Source: Novosphingobium sp. Leaf2 (GTDB taxonomy: Bacteria; Pseudomonadota; Alphaproteobacteria; Sphingomonadales; Sphingomonadaceae). Taken from it: a DNA stretch of 64,000 nt. The stretch is from contig NZ_LMJY01000016.1 in the NCBI RefSeq assembly GCF_001421325.1, positions 62,307 to 126,306 of the forward strand. Direction: 5' to 3'. Under the pieces are notes generated by a model. The model was given only the letters and a program-made list of their open reading frames with translations, was not told the origin of the DNA and did not search any database. The translations under genes and the position numbers were made by a program. This document shows, piece by piece, positions 36,391 through 45,215 of this stretch (the first letter of the stretch is position 1; every line of letters starts with the position of its first letter).

Positions 36391-37485
36391 TCAAGCCGCC
36401 GTTACGTCTGGCAGCGCAGCGGGCCTTGCGGGCCTTTTCCAGCCCCGCCGTATTGCCTTGCGCGCCGGCACTTCGATCCACCGATACGCAAGGTCGGCGT
36501 AGAAAAGCACCACGGCGGCAAACCCGGCGATGATCAGCACGGTTTCCCAACCACTGGCAGCGCGGTGCAGCCAAGGCAGGAAATACAACAGGATCGGGAA
36601 GTGGATCATGTAAACGGCGTAGCTGCGGTCCCCCAGCCACAGCATGGCGCGGCTTTCAAGGAACGCCAGACGCAAGGCCAAGCAGGCCACTGCCGGCCAG
36701 GCGAGCAGGTCCAGCACGAACAGCGGACTGGCAGGGCCCTCGCCCACGAGACTGAACCCCAGCAGGGCCGCCGCCACCAGCACCGGCAGGGGAATCCGGG
36801 CGATGCGGTGGCGACAGCGCCATAGCACCTGCCCGATGAAAAAGCCGAGCGGGCCGCGCGGGAAACATTCGCCGAACCACGGCCCTCCCGGTCTGCCCAT
36901 CACTGCCAGGTAAATCAGGGGTATAATGATCGCCACGGCCGTGATCCAGCGCATCACCTTGTCGCTGCGCACCGCGCCCAGCGCGAACAGCGCATAGCAC
37001 GCCATTTCTACCGACACCGACCATGCAGGCCCATTGAAGTGGCGCACTTCCGGATTCACGAACGCCTGAAGCATGAAAAGATGTGCGACGAAAGCCGTGC
37101 TGGTGTTCACTTGCGCAGCGCCGAACAGGAATGCGCAAACGATCAGCATCACGAAATGCAACGGATACAGCCGGGCGAAACGTGCGCGCCAGAACGATCC
37201 GAAATGCGCACGGTCCAGTCGCTTCGTGCCCAGATAAACATGCGCAAAAATGTAGCCCGAAATGACGAAGAACAGATCGACGCAGCTCCACGCCCATGCC
37301 CGCAACCACAGCACGGCGGCAGGGGCGGACGCTGCGACCGGGGCGCTCAGTTCCAGCAGCGGGTGATAGAGAAACGCAACCCCGCAGGCCGCCACACCGC
37401 GCAAGCCATCCAATGCGGCGAGACGCGCGGGGTGCGATTCATGCTCGCCAGTTTTCACGCCCGTCATCCACCGCCCTATCCGCAT
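36391..37485 (-). CDS. Acyltransferase family 3 (OafA/YrhL type) membrane protein
   Basis: 364-aa integral membrane O-acyltransferase with about ten predicted membrane segments. Family blocks: LAALDGLRGVAACGVAFLYH at the N-terminus with the catalytic-type RG motif and His, SCVDLFFVISGYIF, and PAWSVSVEMACYALF. Such enzymes add acetyl or other acyl groups to surface polysaccharides; the acceptor here is unknown. ATG 37485 is used, ATG 37467 is possible. It sits between nusG and rplK on the same strand, an unusual place that separates two normally joined genes. Confidence 0.9.
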   Translation of the reverse strand: MRIGRWMTGVKTGEHESHPARLAALDGLRGVAACGVAFLYHPLLELSAPVAASAPAAVLWLRAWAWSCVDLFFVISGYIFAHVYLGTKRLDRAHFGSFWRARFARLYPLHFVMLIVCAFLFGAAQVNTSTAFVAHLFMLQAFVNPEVRHFNGPAWSVSVEMACYALFALGAVRSDKVMRWITAVAIIIPLIYLAVMGRPGGPWFGECFPRGPLGFFIGQVLWRCRHRIARIPLPVLVAAALLGFSLVGEGPASPLFVLDLLAWPAVACLALRLAFLESRAMLWLGDRSYAVYMIHFPILLYFLPWLHRAASGWETVLIIAGFAAVVLFYADLAYRWIEVPARKAIRRGWKRPARPAALPDVTAA

Positions 37486-37626
37486 GTGGCGGCTATGGCA
37501 CAGCAGTGGTTAAGGCCGGGTTGAGGAATATTCTGGCCCGCGCCGGATGCGAAACGCCCCACAGCGCCGGGGGGCGTGCGGGGCGTATGCAACAGTGGCC
37601 AAGGGCTTCGCAGCCCCGCCGGCAGC

Positions 37627-38163
37627 TTACTTGGCGAGTTCGACGTGCTCGAATTCGAGCTCGACCGGCGTGGCGCGACCGAAGATCGAGACCGCAACCT
37701 TGACGCGGTTCTTGTCGAAATCGAGTTCCTCGACGATGCCGTTGAAGCTGGCGAACGGACCGTCCAGCACTTTGACCGAATCGCCGATCTCGTAGTCGAT
37801 GCTGACGGTCTTGCGCGGCGTGGCGGCAGCGGCTTCGGCAGCGCCAAAATAGCGAGAGGCCTCGGTCTCGCTGATCGCCTGCGGCTTGCCGCTGGAGCCC
37901 AGGAAGCCGGTGACCTTGGGCGTGTTCTTGACGAGGTGATAGACGTCATCGTTCAGCGTCAGCTTGGCCAGCACGTAACCAGGCATGGTCTTGCGCTCGG
38001 TCTGCACTTTCTTGCCGCGCTTGACCTCGGTGATCACTTCCGAGGGGACCTGCACGTCCTCCACCAGCTGCGAAAGACCCATCCGCTCGGCTTCCGAGAT
38101 GATGGATTCCTTCACCTTGCTTTCGAAGCCGGAGTAGGCGTGAATGATGTACCAGCGGGCCAT
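37627..38163 (-). CDS. nusG: Transcription termination/antitermination protein NusG
   Basis: RNA polymerase- and ribosome-binding elongation factor. 178 aa with the NGN domain (ARWYIIHAYSGFESKVKESI) and a C-terminal KOW domain (GDSVKVLDGPFASFNG). It lies 25 bases after secE, the usual coupling. The coding sequence has Ala-rich insertion between domains (near residue 110) as in alphaproteobacteria. An acyltransferase gene follows after 141 bases. Confidence 0.99.
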   Translation of the reverse strand: MARWYIIHAYSGFESKVKESIISEAERMGLSQLVEDVQVPSEVITEVKRGKKVQTERKTMPGYVLAKLTLNDDVYHLVKNTPKVTGFLGSSGKPQAISETEASRYFGAAEAAAATPRKTVSIDYEIGDSVKVLDGPFASFNGIVEELDFDKNRVKVAVSIFGRATPVELEFEHVELAK

Positions 38164-38188
38164 TTTTCGTTTCTCGTCCTAATTCAGA

Positions 38189-38383
38189 TCACAGCAGCGA
38201 CAGCAGCGAGCTGACGACCCAGCCGAACAGCGCGTCGATGCCCAGGAAGAATACCGCCAGGATCACGGTCATGATGCCGACAAAGATCGCCGTCGTCACC
38301 GTTTCCTGGCGCGTGGGCCAATGGATCTTGCGCGTTTCCGCCTGAACCTGGCGCATGAATTCGCCCGGAGTGATCTTGGCCAT
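38189..38383 (-). CDS. secE: Preprotein translocase subunit SecE
   Basis: Short single-spanning form of SecE (64 aa) typical of Alphaproteobacteria. Cytoplasmic amphipathic helix with the signature RKIHWPTRQET followed by one membrane segment (about residues 33-58). Part of the SecYEG channel. Immediately upstream of nusG. The gene before it on this strand encodes a large membrane protein, not the tRNA-Trp usually found there. Confidence 0.98.
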   Translation of the reverse strand: MAKITPGEFMRQVQAETRKIHWPTRQETVTTAIFVGIMTVILAVFFLGIDALFGWVVSSLLSLL

Positions 38384-38509
38384 CTTACGTCGCTCTCTCG
38401 TGTCGCGTGCCGCGGAAAAATTGTCGTGTCTTCCGGCTAGGGGCCATCGCCGCCCCGGCCAGGGCCGGGAGGAGCAAGTGAGGTCCGCTTGTCGGAAAGA
38501 AGTGGCGAT

Positions 38510-40051
38510 TTAGCTTCCGTCTGCAGGATTTGCAAGATCCACCGCATCGGGCAGCCGCGCAAGGAACGAGTTGGGGGTCGCGTAGACGATCCGCGCGCCA
38601 TCCGGAATGGCGACGGGCCGGCGCGTGCCGATGTACCACAAGTAATCCGCATGGCGCGCGGGCTTGAACTTGCGAAGGTCAATGCGCTGCTGTGGGGAAT
38701 AGAGGATTCGCTGCGTGGGGTCGTTGAAACGGTAGCGGGTTTCACGCATGGACAGCATGTGCACATCGGGCAGCGCGAAGTTGGAATTTTCCATCGCACT
38801 GCGCCGCACGACCGCGAAGCTGCCGAAATGTTCGAACGGGCCGAACAGCCACTGCGCCCGCGGAATCGCCACGGCGGTTGCCACCCGCGCGCCTTCGGGC
38901 ACGTAGTCCAGCGCGCCGATCAGTTGGCGCGCGGTCTGCGCATCCTGATACCAGACCGTGGTGGTGACCGCGATGCGCGCGGTGAACAGCAGCCCGGCCA
39001 GCGCCAGGCCCCAGCGCGGGACCGCCCAGTCGATCGCCAGGCATGCCACCAGCAGCGCTGCCGTGCTCAGCCGGTAATCGGCATAATCGCCGCCGAAAAT
39101 CTGGCGCGGGACGAGAAGCGTCAAGAGGAACAGGATGATCGCGGCCCACCCTACCCGGCCATCGAACTTGCGCAGCACCAATGCCGCCAGCACGACCGCC
39201 AGCACGACGCACAGGCTGGTCACGTCGAACACCTGATCGTAGCTACGCATGGCCTTGTAAAGGATCGTCCACTTGTATTCGAAGACGCCGTAACGACCGT
39301 AGGACACCTTCCCGTTGGCACCCATGCCCAGCAGCATCGGAATAAGCGGGAAGATCAGCGGCCATGGCTTCACGAAAGGCCGCCAGTCCCGCCAGCTGGC
39401 GCGTTTGGACCATTCGTATCCGAAAACCAGCACGCCCATTACGCCCCAGCCGGACACATGGCAGATCCACACCACGAAACCGGCGGGGATCATCACCGCC
39501 CAACGCCAGCGCCAGTTCTCCAGCCGCACCCACGCCGCAAACGCCAGCAGCGCGAAGGCGAGCGATAGGGAGTAGTTCAGAAAGCCCATCAGCAGCGAGG
39601 GTGACCAGATCATCGCAAAGGCCAGCAGTGCGCCCACTCCCACGCGCTTGCGCAGGCTCCATTCCACCGCCATGATCGCCATGCCGGTAAGGAACGGGAT
39701 CATCGCCACGATCAACCGCCCGGCTTCTTCCAGCCCGAATATCGGGGTGAGCGGCACCATCAGCAATTCGGCGCCAAGGTTGCCGGTCCATTCCCACTTG
39801 AACAGGAAATAGCGGGTCAGAAACGGGTCGTGCCCATGGTCCAGCATGACCTTGTAACCCGCCAGATGCGAGGGATAGTCCGTCATCTGCGGGGTCCAGG
39901 CGACGATCGCAGGCAACATCGCCAGGCAGGACAGGACAAAGCCCATCCACACCGCTTCGTGGCGGATCCTCAGATAGCTTTCGCGCTTGCGCGGCGACAG
40001 CGCGGCATCCGGAGCGCCCGTATCTGGTTCAGAGTGCGCGCTGGCATGCAT
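38510..40051 (-). CDS. Large multi-pass membrane protein, possible GT-C type glycosyltransferase
   Basis: 513-aa protein with about ten predicted membrane segments and a soluble C-terminal region of roughly 150 residues. After the first segment comes an external loop MTDYPSHLAGYKVMLDHGHD; an Asp in this place is typical for GT-C polyprenol-dependent glycosyltransferases, which is the only hint at function. I do not recognise a named family. ATG 40051 is chosen because upstream codons are Arg-rich and lack similarity. Placed between tRNA-Trp and secE on the same strand, 126 bases before secE. Confidence 0.7.
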   Translation of the reverse strand: MHASAHSEPDTGAPDAALSPRKRESYLRIRHEAVWMGFVLSCLAMLPAIVAWTPQMTDYPSHLAGYKVMLDHGHDPFLTRYFLFKWEWTGNLGAELLMVPLTPIFGLEEAGRLIVAMIPFLTGMAIMAVEWSLRKRVGVGALLAFAMIWSPSLLMGFLNYSLSLAFALLAFAAWVRLENWRWRWAVMIPAGFVVWICHVSGWGVMGVLVFGYEWSKRASWRDWRPFVKPWPLIFPLIPMLLGMGANGKVSYGRYGVFEYKWTILYKAMRSYDQVFDVTSLCVVLAVVLAALVLRKFDGRVGWAAIILFLLTLLVPRQIFGGDYADYRLSTAALLVACLAIDWAVPRWGLALAGLLFTARIAVTTTVWYQDAQTARQLIGALDYVPEGARVATAVAIPRAQWLFGPFEHFGSFAVVRRSAMENSNFALPDVHMLSMRETRYRFNDPTQRILYSPQQRIDLRKFKPARHADYLWYIGTRRPVAIPDGARIVYATPNSFLARLPDAVDLANPADGS

Positions 40052-40261
40052 GTAAGACTGGATCTTTCCCCGATGTGCGCGATGCGAACCGGCAGGCCGG
40101 GCCTTGGCCGTGCATCCGATTCGCCGGACGCGCTGTCCTAAAGCGGATACCGCGATTGACAAGCCGGGCAACGCTATCGCCGCCAGCGGCCGGTCGCAAG
40201 CCGCTTCGAGTCCGGGCGGCTGACGCCAGGCTTATAGCATCGCGATGTCTGGAAAGGACGC

Positions 40262-40337
40262 TGGCAGGAGTGCACGGACTCGAACCGTGGGCCCTCGGTT
40301 TTGGAGACCGATGCTCTACCAACTGAGCTACACTCCT
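40262..40337 (-). tRNA. tRNA-Trp (anticodon CCA)
   Basis: Acceptor AGGAGTG pairs with CACTCCT, discriminator G and encoded CCA; D arm GCTCAGTTGGTAGAGC; anticodon arm TCGGT-CTCCAAA-ACCGA gives CCA; T loop TTCGAGTC. 76 nt. Confidence 0.97.
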
Positions 40338-40451
40338 GCGGGCTGCGCGGCCTCTAAAGGCAGATGCGGCCGATTACAAGAAGCGAAATGCGCCTCCTTT
40401 GCGCAAAAGCCGCGATACCGCTGGCAACGCGCTTCTGCTAGGACACGCACC

Positions 40452-41324
40452 GTGCAGGGCCGGCAATCCACATCTCCCATCGCATCAGAACTGCTGATGC
40501 TGGCGTACCGCAGCGGGATATTCCCGATGGCGGATGACCGCGAGGACCCGGAAATCTTCTGGATAGAGCCTCGCCTGCGCGCCATCCTGCCCCTGAACGG
40601 CTTGCGCGTCTCTCACTCGCTGGCCCGCACGCTGCGGCGCGGACATTTCACGGTGACCTGCAACCGGGCGTTCTCGCAGGTCATGGATGCCTGCGCCGCG
40701 CCGCGCCGCGTGCGCGCTGGCGATGATGAGGAAACCGGCGGCAGCTGGATCAGCCATCGCATTCAGGCTAGCTACGAAAACCTGCACAGCCTGGGCCATG
40801 CGCACTCCATCGAAGTGTGGCAGCAAGACGCCCTTGTCGGCGGGCTTTACGGCGTCGGCTTCGACCGGGCATTTTGCGGCGAATCGATGTTCTCCACCGT
40901 CAGCGATGCGTCCAAGGTGGCGCTGGCTTGGTTGGTCGCCAGCTTGCGCCGTGGCGGCGCGATGCTGCTGGACTGCCAGTTCATGACCCCCCACCTCGCC
41001 TCGCTCGGCGCGGTGGAAATTCCGCAGAAACGCTACCTCAAGCTGCTGCAGGCGGCGCAGGACACGCCGGGGACCGAGGCCGAGAATGCACGTGCCGGGT
41101 TGGCCAGCGCGTCACATCACTGGGCGGCAGGCGCATCAGCAGGTTCTGGAGCCGCCGGGGCCGGCGCGGCAGACGGCGAGGCCGATACGGATGGCGATGC
41201 AGCCGGCTCAGGGCTTTTGCCGCTGCCCGAAGCCTTTCGCGCACTGCTGTCAGACGCCGCATCCTGCGGGCTGGCTTCCTCACCCGGAAAACTCATCGCG
41301 CAGGACTTGACCCACACGTCGTAA
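40452..41324 (+). CDS. aat: Leucyl/phenylalanyl-tRNA-protein transferase
   Basis: N-degron enzyme that adds Leu or Phe to N-terminal Arg/Lys so that ClpS/ClpAP can degrade the protein. Core blocks: ELLMLAYRSGIFPMADD, IFWIEPRLRAILPL, SWISHRIQASYENLHSLGHA, HSIEVWQQDALVGGLYGVGF, GESMFSTVSDASKVAL and LDCQFMTPHLASLGAVEIPQ. Start GTG 40452 follows AGGA by nine bases. It is 290 aa against 234 in E. coli; the excess is a low-complexity Ala/Gly/Asp linker (about residues 220-260) before the conserved end SSPGKLIAQDLTHTS. The last 208 bases overlap the opposite-strand DUF2155 gene. Confidence 0.95.
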   Translation: MQGRQSTSPIASELLMLAYRSGIFPMADDREDPEIFWIEPRLRAILPLNGLRVSHSLARTLRRGHFTVTCNRAFSQVMDACAAPRRVRAGDDEETGGSWISHRIQASYENLHSLGHAHSIEVWQQDALVGGLYGVGFDRAFCGESMFSTVSDASKVALAWLVASLRRGGAMLLDCQFMTPHLASLGAVEIPQKRYLKLLQAAQDTPGTEAENARAGLASASHHWAAGASAGSGAAGAGAADGEADTDGDAAGSGLLPLPEAFRALLSDAASCGLASSPGKLIAQDLTHTS

Positions 41325-41773
41325 ACCGGGTGTTCGACGACGTTAGCGGCGGGGTTGTTCTTGAACAGCCAGCCGGAAAACACCTTGTGCCACGCCAGCT
41401 TTTCCGCAGTGCTGCGCCGTTCTTCGACGAAGACCTGCACGAATGCGCCTTCTTCCTGCGGATGCTCCCACGGCAGCGTTTTTTCGCAGGTCGAAAGCTT
41501 CACCACCAGATTGCCGATGCGGCGCGATTCGCCGGGCTTCATCACCAGGTTCTGCGTCAGGTTGTTGCGCTTGTTGAGCACGCCCAGCGTGGCCACGCGA
41601 TCCTTGTTGGGCGTGCCGATCTGCGCGCCGCGCGCAACCTGTGCTGGCCCCGCCTGCATCCCGGCGATGGCATCGGGAACGCCGGTGTCCTGCGTTTCGG
41701 GCGCAGGTTCGCCCTTGCAGCCGGCCAGAGCCGACAGCACCAGCAGCGCCGTCCATACCCTCAGGCGAACCAC
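41117..41773 (-). CDS. DUF2155 family lipoprotein
   Basis: 218-aa predicted lipoprotein. GTG 41773 follows GAGGGCGGG; a short signal sequence ends in lipobox LSALAGC. The DUF2155 domain is clear: VLNKRNNLTQNLVMKPGESR, LVVKLSTCEKTLPWEHPQEE, AFVQVFVEERR, VFSGWLFKNNPAANVVEHP and VYDVWVKSCAMSFPG. The last ~55 residues are low-complexity Ser/Pro/Ala. Function unknown; the family occurs near complex I-related and respiratory genes. It starts ten bases after the NDUFA12-like gene and its 3' end overlaps aat. Confidence 0.87.
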   Translation of the reverse strand: MVRLRVWTALLVLSALAGCKGEPAPETQDTGVPDAIAGMQAGPAQVARGAQIGTPNKDRVATLGVLNKRNNLTQNLVMKPGESRRIGNLVVKLSTCEKTLPWEHPQEEGAFVQVFVEERRSTAEKLAWHKVFSGWLFKNNPAANVVEHPVYDVWVKSCAMSFPGEEASPQDAASDSSARKASGSGKSPEPAASPSVSASPSAAPAPAAPEPADAPAAQ

Positions 41774-41783
41774 CGGCCCGCCC

Positions 41784-42191
41784 TCAGGCTTCCGGCGACC
41801 AGGCTTCGTAATCGCCGGTAGCAGCCGCGCGTCGACCGCCACGCTCCAGCGCGCCTTGCGGGCGATACGCCTCGCCGGTGCCGGTGGCGTTGGGGGTGTA
41901 GTCCACTTCCCAGATGCGCGGCGGCGGCAGGTGACTTTCCGGCACGCCGTCATACTGGTGGTGCAGCCACCCGTGCCATTCGGCCGGCACTTTGCTGGCA
42001 TCGTTGGCGCCGTTGTAGATCACCCAGCGGCGCTCATACCCCTCGGTCGTCCTGACCTTCGCGCTTTTGGAGCGGAAATACATGTTGCCGTACACGTCGG
42101 TGCCGACATGCGCGCCGTTGCGCCTGCTCCAGAGCGAGGTGCCAATGGTGGCGCCGTCCCACCAGGTGAAGATATTGGACAGGATTCCCAT
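41784..42191 (-). CDS. NADH:ubiquinone oxidoreductase 17.2 kDa subunit homologue (NDUFA12-like)
   Basis: 135-aa homologue of the complex I accessory subunit found in mitochondria and Alphaproteobacteria. Blocks: GILSNIFTWWDGATIGTSLW, GTDVYGNMYFRSKS, RRWVIYNGANDASKVPAEWH and GWLHHQYDGVPE. Start ATG 42191 fits the family N-terminus (MGxLxxIFTWW); GTG 42218 in frame would add nine residues. Grouped with recX, DUF192 and DUF2155 genes in one minus-strand run, not with the nuo operon. Confidence 0.93.
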   Translation of the reverse strand: MGILSNIFTWWDGATIGTSLWSRRNGAHVGTDVYGNMYFRSKSAKVRTTEGYERRWVIYNGANDASKVPAEWHGWLHHQYDGVPESHLPPPRIWEVDYTPNATGTGEAYRPQGALERGGRRAAATGDYEAWSPEA

Positions 42192-42251
42192 GGCCCGCGC
42201 GTTAGCCTTTCCTGCCACCCGAAGGCAAGGCGTAACGTGGGCAACCGGCGC

Positions 42252-42743
42252 TTACCATGTCACCAGATCTCCCGCCTCGATGCCCAACTGCGCCGCGCGC
42301 CCGCCGTTGAGCTCCAGCACGCCCGAAGCCACCCCCGCCGACGGCAGCGGCGTTTCATCGTAGGGCACCGCGTTTGCCGCGATGTTGAGGATGCGGTGGT
42401 CGGTGCCAATGAAGATGATGTCGAGCGGAATCACCGTGTTGCGCATCCAGAAGGCGGCGCGACGCGGGGTTTCCTCAGGGAAGATCATGCCCTCGTTCGG
42501 ACCCATCGCGGTGCGGAACATCAGGCCCTTTTCCTGTTGCGCAAAGGTTTTCGCCACTTCGACCCGGAAGACGTGCTTGCCCTTCGCCGTCTTGACGGTG
42601 AGCGGCACGATCGGCAGCCCGGATATCGGATGCACGGCGGGCTGGGTGGCGGAAGGCTTGGCGGTGGCGTCCGTGCCGCCTTGCGAACAGGCGGCGAAGG
42701 CCAGCAGGAAAGCGGCGGCGAACGAACTGCGGGTCAAACGCAT
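42252..42743 (-). CDS. DUF192 lipoprotein/periplasmic protein
   Basis: 163 aa, signal sequence with lipobox LAFAAC. The DUF192 core is plain: AQQEKGLMFRTAM, GMIFPEETPRRAAFWMRNT and VIPLDIIFIG, ending GVLELNGGRAAQLGIEAGD. Function is unknown; the fold is widespread. The ATG follows the recX stop with no gap (TGA then ATG), so translation is coupled. Confidence 0.9.
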   Translation of the reverse strand: MRLTRSSFAAAFLLAFAACSQGGTDATAKPSATQPAVHPISGLPIVPLTVKTAKGKHVFRVEVAKTFAQQEKGLMFRTAMGPNEGMIFPEETPRRAAFWMRNTVIPLDIIFIGTDHRILNIAANAVPYDETPLPSAGVASGVLELNGGRAAQLGIEAGDLVTW

Positions 42744-43295
42744 TCAGGTGTCTCCGAAATCCGACTCGGCCCATTCTTCGAGCGCGTCGGCGTCATCGCT
42801 CTCGACGATCCTGCGGGCGATGTCGAGCGGGTGGCCGGCCCGCAGCATCGCCGCGATATGCTTTTCGCGCAGCGGGCGATCCAGTGGCTGCAACGCGAAC
42901 GGGCCAAGCCGCCGCCGCCGCGCCAGCACCAGCGCGGCGCGGCGCTGTTCGCCCTGCGCCGGGCGAACCTGAAGGTCTTGGGCCACCCCGGCCTGCCCCA
43001 GCGCCACGCCCACCCGGCGCGCGCCATACCCGCGCCGCAGCAGGCTGCCGGTTTTCATACGCGCCCACGATGCGTCATCGACATAGCCAAGCGTGACATA
43101 GCGTTCGACAAGATCGTCGATCGGTGGCGCGCCCTCGCCGCCCCAGCCGCGTTCGCGCAGCTTGCGCTGCAGATACGTGCGCAACTTGGCTTGCGTCGTG
43201 GCGAAGCGCGCGACATAGGCCAGCGCCAGTTCCTCCAGGCGCGACGGGCTGATAGGCGGTGGCCCTTCCGGGCGATTGCGACGCTTGTCCGACAT
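42744..43295 (-). CDS. recX: Regulatory protein RecX
   Basis: Inhibitor of RecA filament growth. 183 aa, built of short three-helix repeats; recognisable parts are RLEELALAYVARFATTQAKL, RTYLQRKLRERGW, IDDLVERYVTLGYVDDASWA and RMKTGSLLRRGYGARRVGVA. No recA is in the window, so it is not in the recA-recX pair. First gene of the minus-strand run recX-DUF192-NDUFA12-DUF2155; divergent from the acyl-AMP ligase. Confidence 0.88.
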   Translation of the reverse strand: MSDKRRNRPEGPPPISPSRLEELALAYVARFATTQAKLRTYLQRKLRERGWGGEGAPPIDDLVERYVTLGYVDDASWARMKTGSLLRRGYGARRVGVALGQAGVAQDLQVRPAQGEQRRAALVLARRRRLGPFALQPLDRPLREKHIAAMLRAGHPLDIARRIVESDDADALEEWAESDFGDT

Positions 43296-43451
43296 GCTGC
43301 CCTATTCGTGCCACACTCGGATCGGATTGGGGAGAGTGCGCGAAACCGCTGGGGACGTGCCAGGAAAGTGTGGCGGCTGCAGGCGGGTCGCCCCGGCAGG
43401 TAAGCGCCTGATTTTACGATGTTATGGTATAACAGCAACGGGCTAGAACAT

Positions 43452-45212
43452 ATGACCGACACCATCCACTTGGTGCCGAACACGGACCGGACACTGGTCC
43501 CTACCCCCAACGAAGATACGCTGGAGCGCATCTTTGCCGACTTTCCCACGTTCGGCGATGCGCTCGATTATGCTGCGCGCGGCCAGCGCGGTTTCAATTT
43601 TCACGATCCACGCGGCACGCTGACCCGCGTCTATCCGTTTTCCGAACTGCGCGAAGATGCGCTCAAGGCCGCATATGCGCTGATCGCGCGCGGTGTCGCC
43701 AAAGGCGACCGCGTCGCTCTGATCGCCGAAACCGGCACCGATTTCGCCGCGCTGTTCTGCGGGGCGATCTATGCCGGCGCCTGGCCGGTGCCGCTGCCGC
43801 TGCCGACCAGCTTTGGCGGCAAGGGCAATTACATCGAGCAGTTGGGCGTGCAACTTGCCAGCTCCGATCCGGTGTTGCTTGTCGGGCCCGACGAGATCGC
43901 CACGATGACGCAGGCTGCGGCAGAGCGCCAAGGGTGTGCCCATGCCACCTGGGCGGACTTTGCGGCAGGCGATGCGCCAGTGGTGGACCTGCCACCCGCC
44001 AGCCCGGACGACATCTGCTATCTGCAGTATTCCAGCGGCTCCACCCGTTTCCCGCATGGCGTCGCCGTGACGCATCGCTCGCTGCTCTCGAACCTTGCCA
44101 GCCATAGCCACGGCATGCAGGTGCAGCCGAGCGATCGATGCATTTCGTGGCTGCCCTGGTATCACGACATGGGCCTGGTGGGCTGCTTCCTGTCGCTCAT
44201 CGCCAACCAGATCTCCGGCGATTACCTCAAGACCGAGGATTTCGCGCGCCGCCCCCTCGCCTGGCTTGACCTGATCTCGCGCAATCCCGGCACGTCGGCA
44301 TCGTACTCGCCCACGTTCGGCTACGATATCTGCGCGCGCCGCATTTCCAGCCAGACCTCGGTCGCCGACCGGTTCGACCTGTCGCGCTGGCGGCTGGCGG
44401 GCAACGGCGCGGACATGATCCGGCCCGATGTCATGCAAAGCTTCGTCAACGCCTTTGCCGATGCCGGCTTCAAGGCGAGCGCGTTCCTGCCCAGCTACGG
44501 CCTTGCCGAAGCGACGCTGGCCGTCACCATCATGCCGCCGGGCGAAGGCATCCGCGTTGAACTGGTCGAGGAGGAGCGCTTGTCGGGTAGCCCCCGCGAT
44601 CTTTCGCGCCCGGCCCGCTACCGCGCCATCGTCAACTGCGGAAAGCCCGTGCGTGACATGGAAGTGGTGATCCGCGGCGAAAACGGCGATACGCTCAGCG
44701 ATCACAAGATCGGCAAAGTATGGTGCCGCGGCACCTCGGTCATGCACTCGTACTTCCGCGATCCGGAAGCGACCGCTGCCTGCCTCGTCGATGGCTGGCT
44801 GGACACCGGGGACATGGGCTACATGGCGAACGGCTACCTGTTCATCGTCGGCCGGGCCAAGGACATGATCATCATCAACGGCAAGAACCACTGGCCGCAG
44901 GATATCGAATGGGCAGTGGAACAGCTGCCCGGGTTCAACCACGGCGATATCGCCGCGTTCTCGGTGGAGATGGACAACGGCGAGGAAACCCCGGCGGTGC
45001 TGGTCCATTGCCGCGTCTCCGACCCGGAAAAGCGCCTCGAACTGCGCGATCTGATCCGCGACAAGGTGCGTTCGATCACCGGCATGAACTGCGTGGTGGA
45101 ACTGATCCCGCCCAAGAGTCTGCCGCGCACCAGCTCGGGCAAGCTGAGCCGGGCGAAGGCCAAGAAGCTCTACCTGTCCGGTGAGATCGAGCCTTTCAAC
45201 CTGGCGGCTTAA
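43452..45212 (+). CDS. Fatty acyl-AMP ligase (FAAL, FadD32-like)
   Basis: Adenylate-forming enzyme of 586 aa. The motif LQYSSGSTRFPHGVAVTHR (SGSTR rather than SGTTG), SWLPWYHDMGLVG, LPSYGLAEATLAV and GWLDTGDMGYM with IINGKNHWPQDIE are typical of FAALs, which make acyl-adenylates and hand them to an acyl-carrier protein rather than to CoA. Such enzymes load polyketide or specialised lipid pathways. No ACP, polyketide or peptide synthetase gene is adjacent. ATG 43452 is the family-like start; an AT-rich stretch with TATGGTATAAC lies just before. Three bases separate it from the convergent DUF2721 gene. Confidence 0.88.
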   Translation: MTDTIHLVPNTDRTLVPTPNEDTLERIFADFPTFGDALDYAARGQRGFNFHDPRGTLTRVYPFSELREDALKAAYALIARGVAKGDRVALIAETGTDFAALFCGAIYAGAWPVPLPLPTSFGGKGNYIEQLGVQLASSDPVLLVGPDEIATMTQAAAERQGCAHATWADFAAGDAPVVDLPPASPDDICYLQYSSGSTRFPHGVAVTHRSLLSNLASHSHGMQVQPSDRCISWLPWYHDMGLVGCFLSLIANQISGDYLKTEDFARRPLAWLDLISRNPGTSASYSPTFGYDICARRISSQTSVADRFDLSRWRLAGNGADMIRPDVMQSFVNAFADAGFKASAFLPSYGLAEATLAVTIMPPGEGIRVELVEEERLSGSPRDLSRPARYRAIVNCGKPVRDMEVVIRGENGDTLSDHKIGKVWCRGTSVMHSYFRDPEATAACLVDGWLDTGDMGYMANGYLFIVGRAKDMIIINGKNHWPQDIEWAVEQLPGFNHGDIAAFSVEMDNGEETPAVLVHCRVSDPEKRLELRDLIRDKVRSITGMNCVVELIPPKSLPRTSSGKLSRAKAKKLYLSGEIEPFNLAA

Positions 45213-45215
45213 CCA

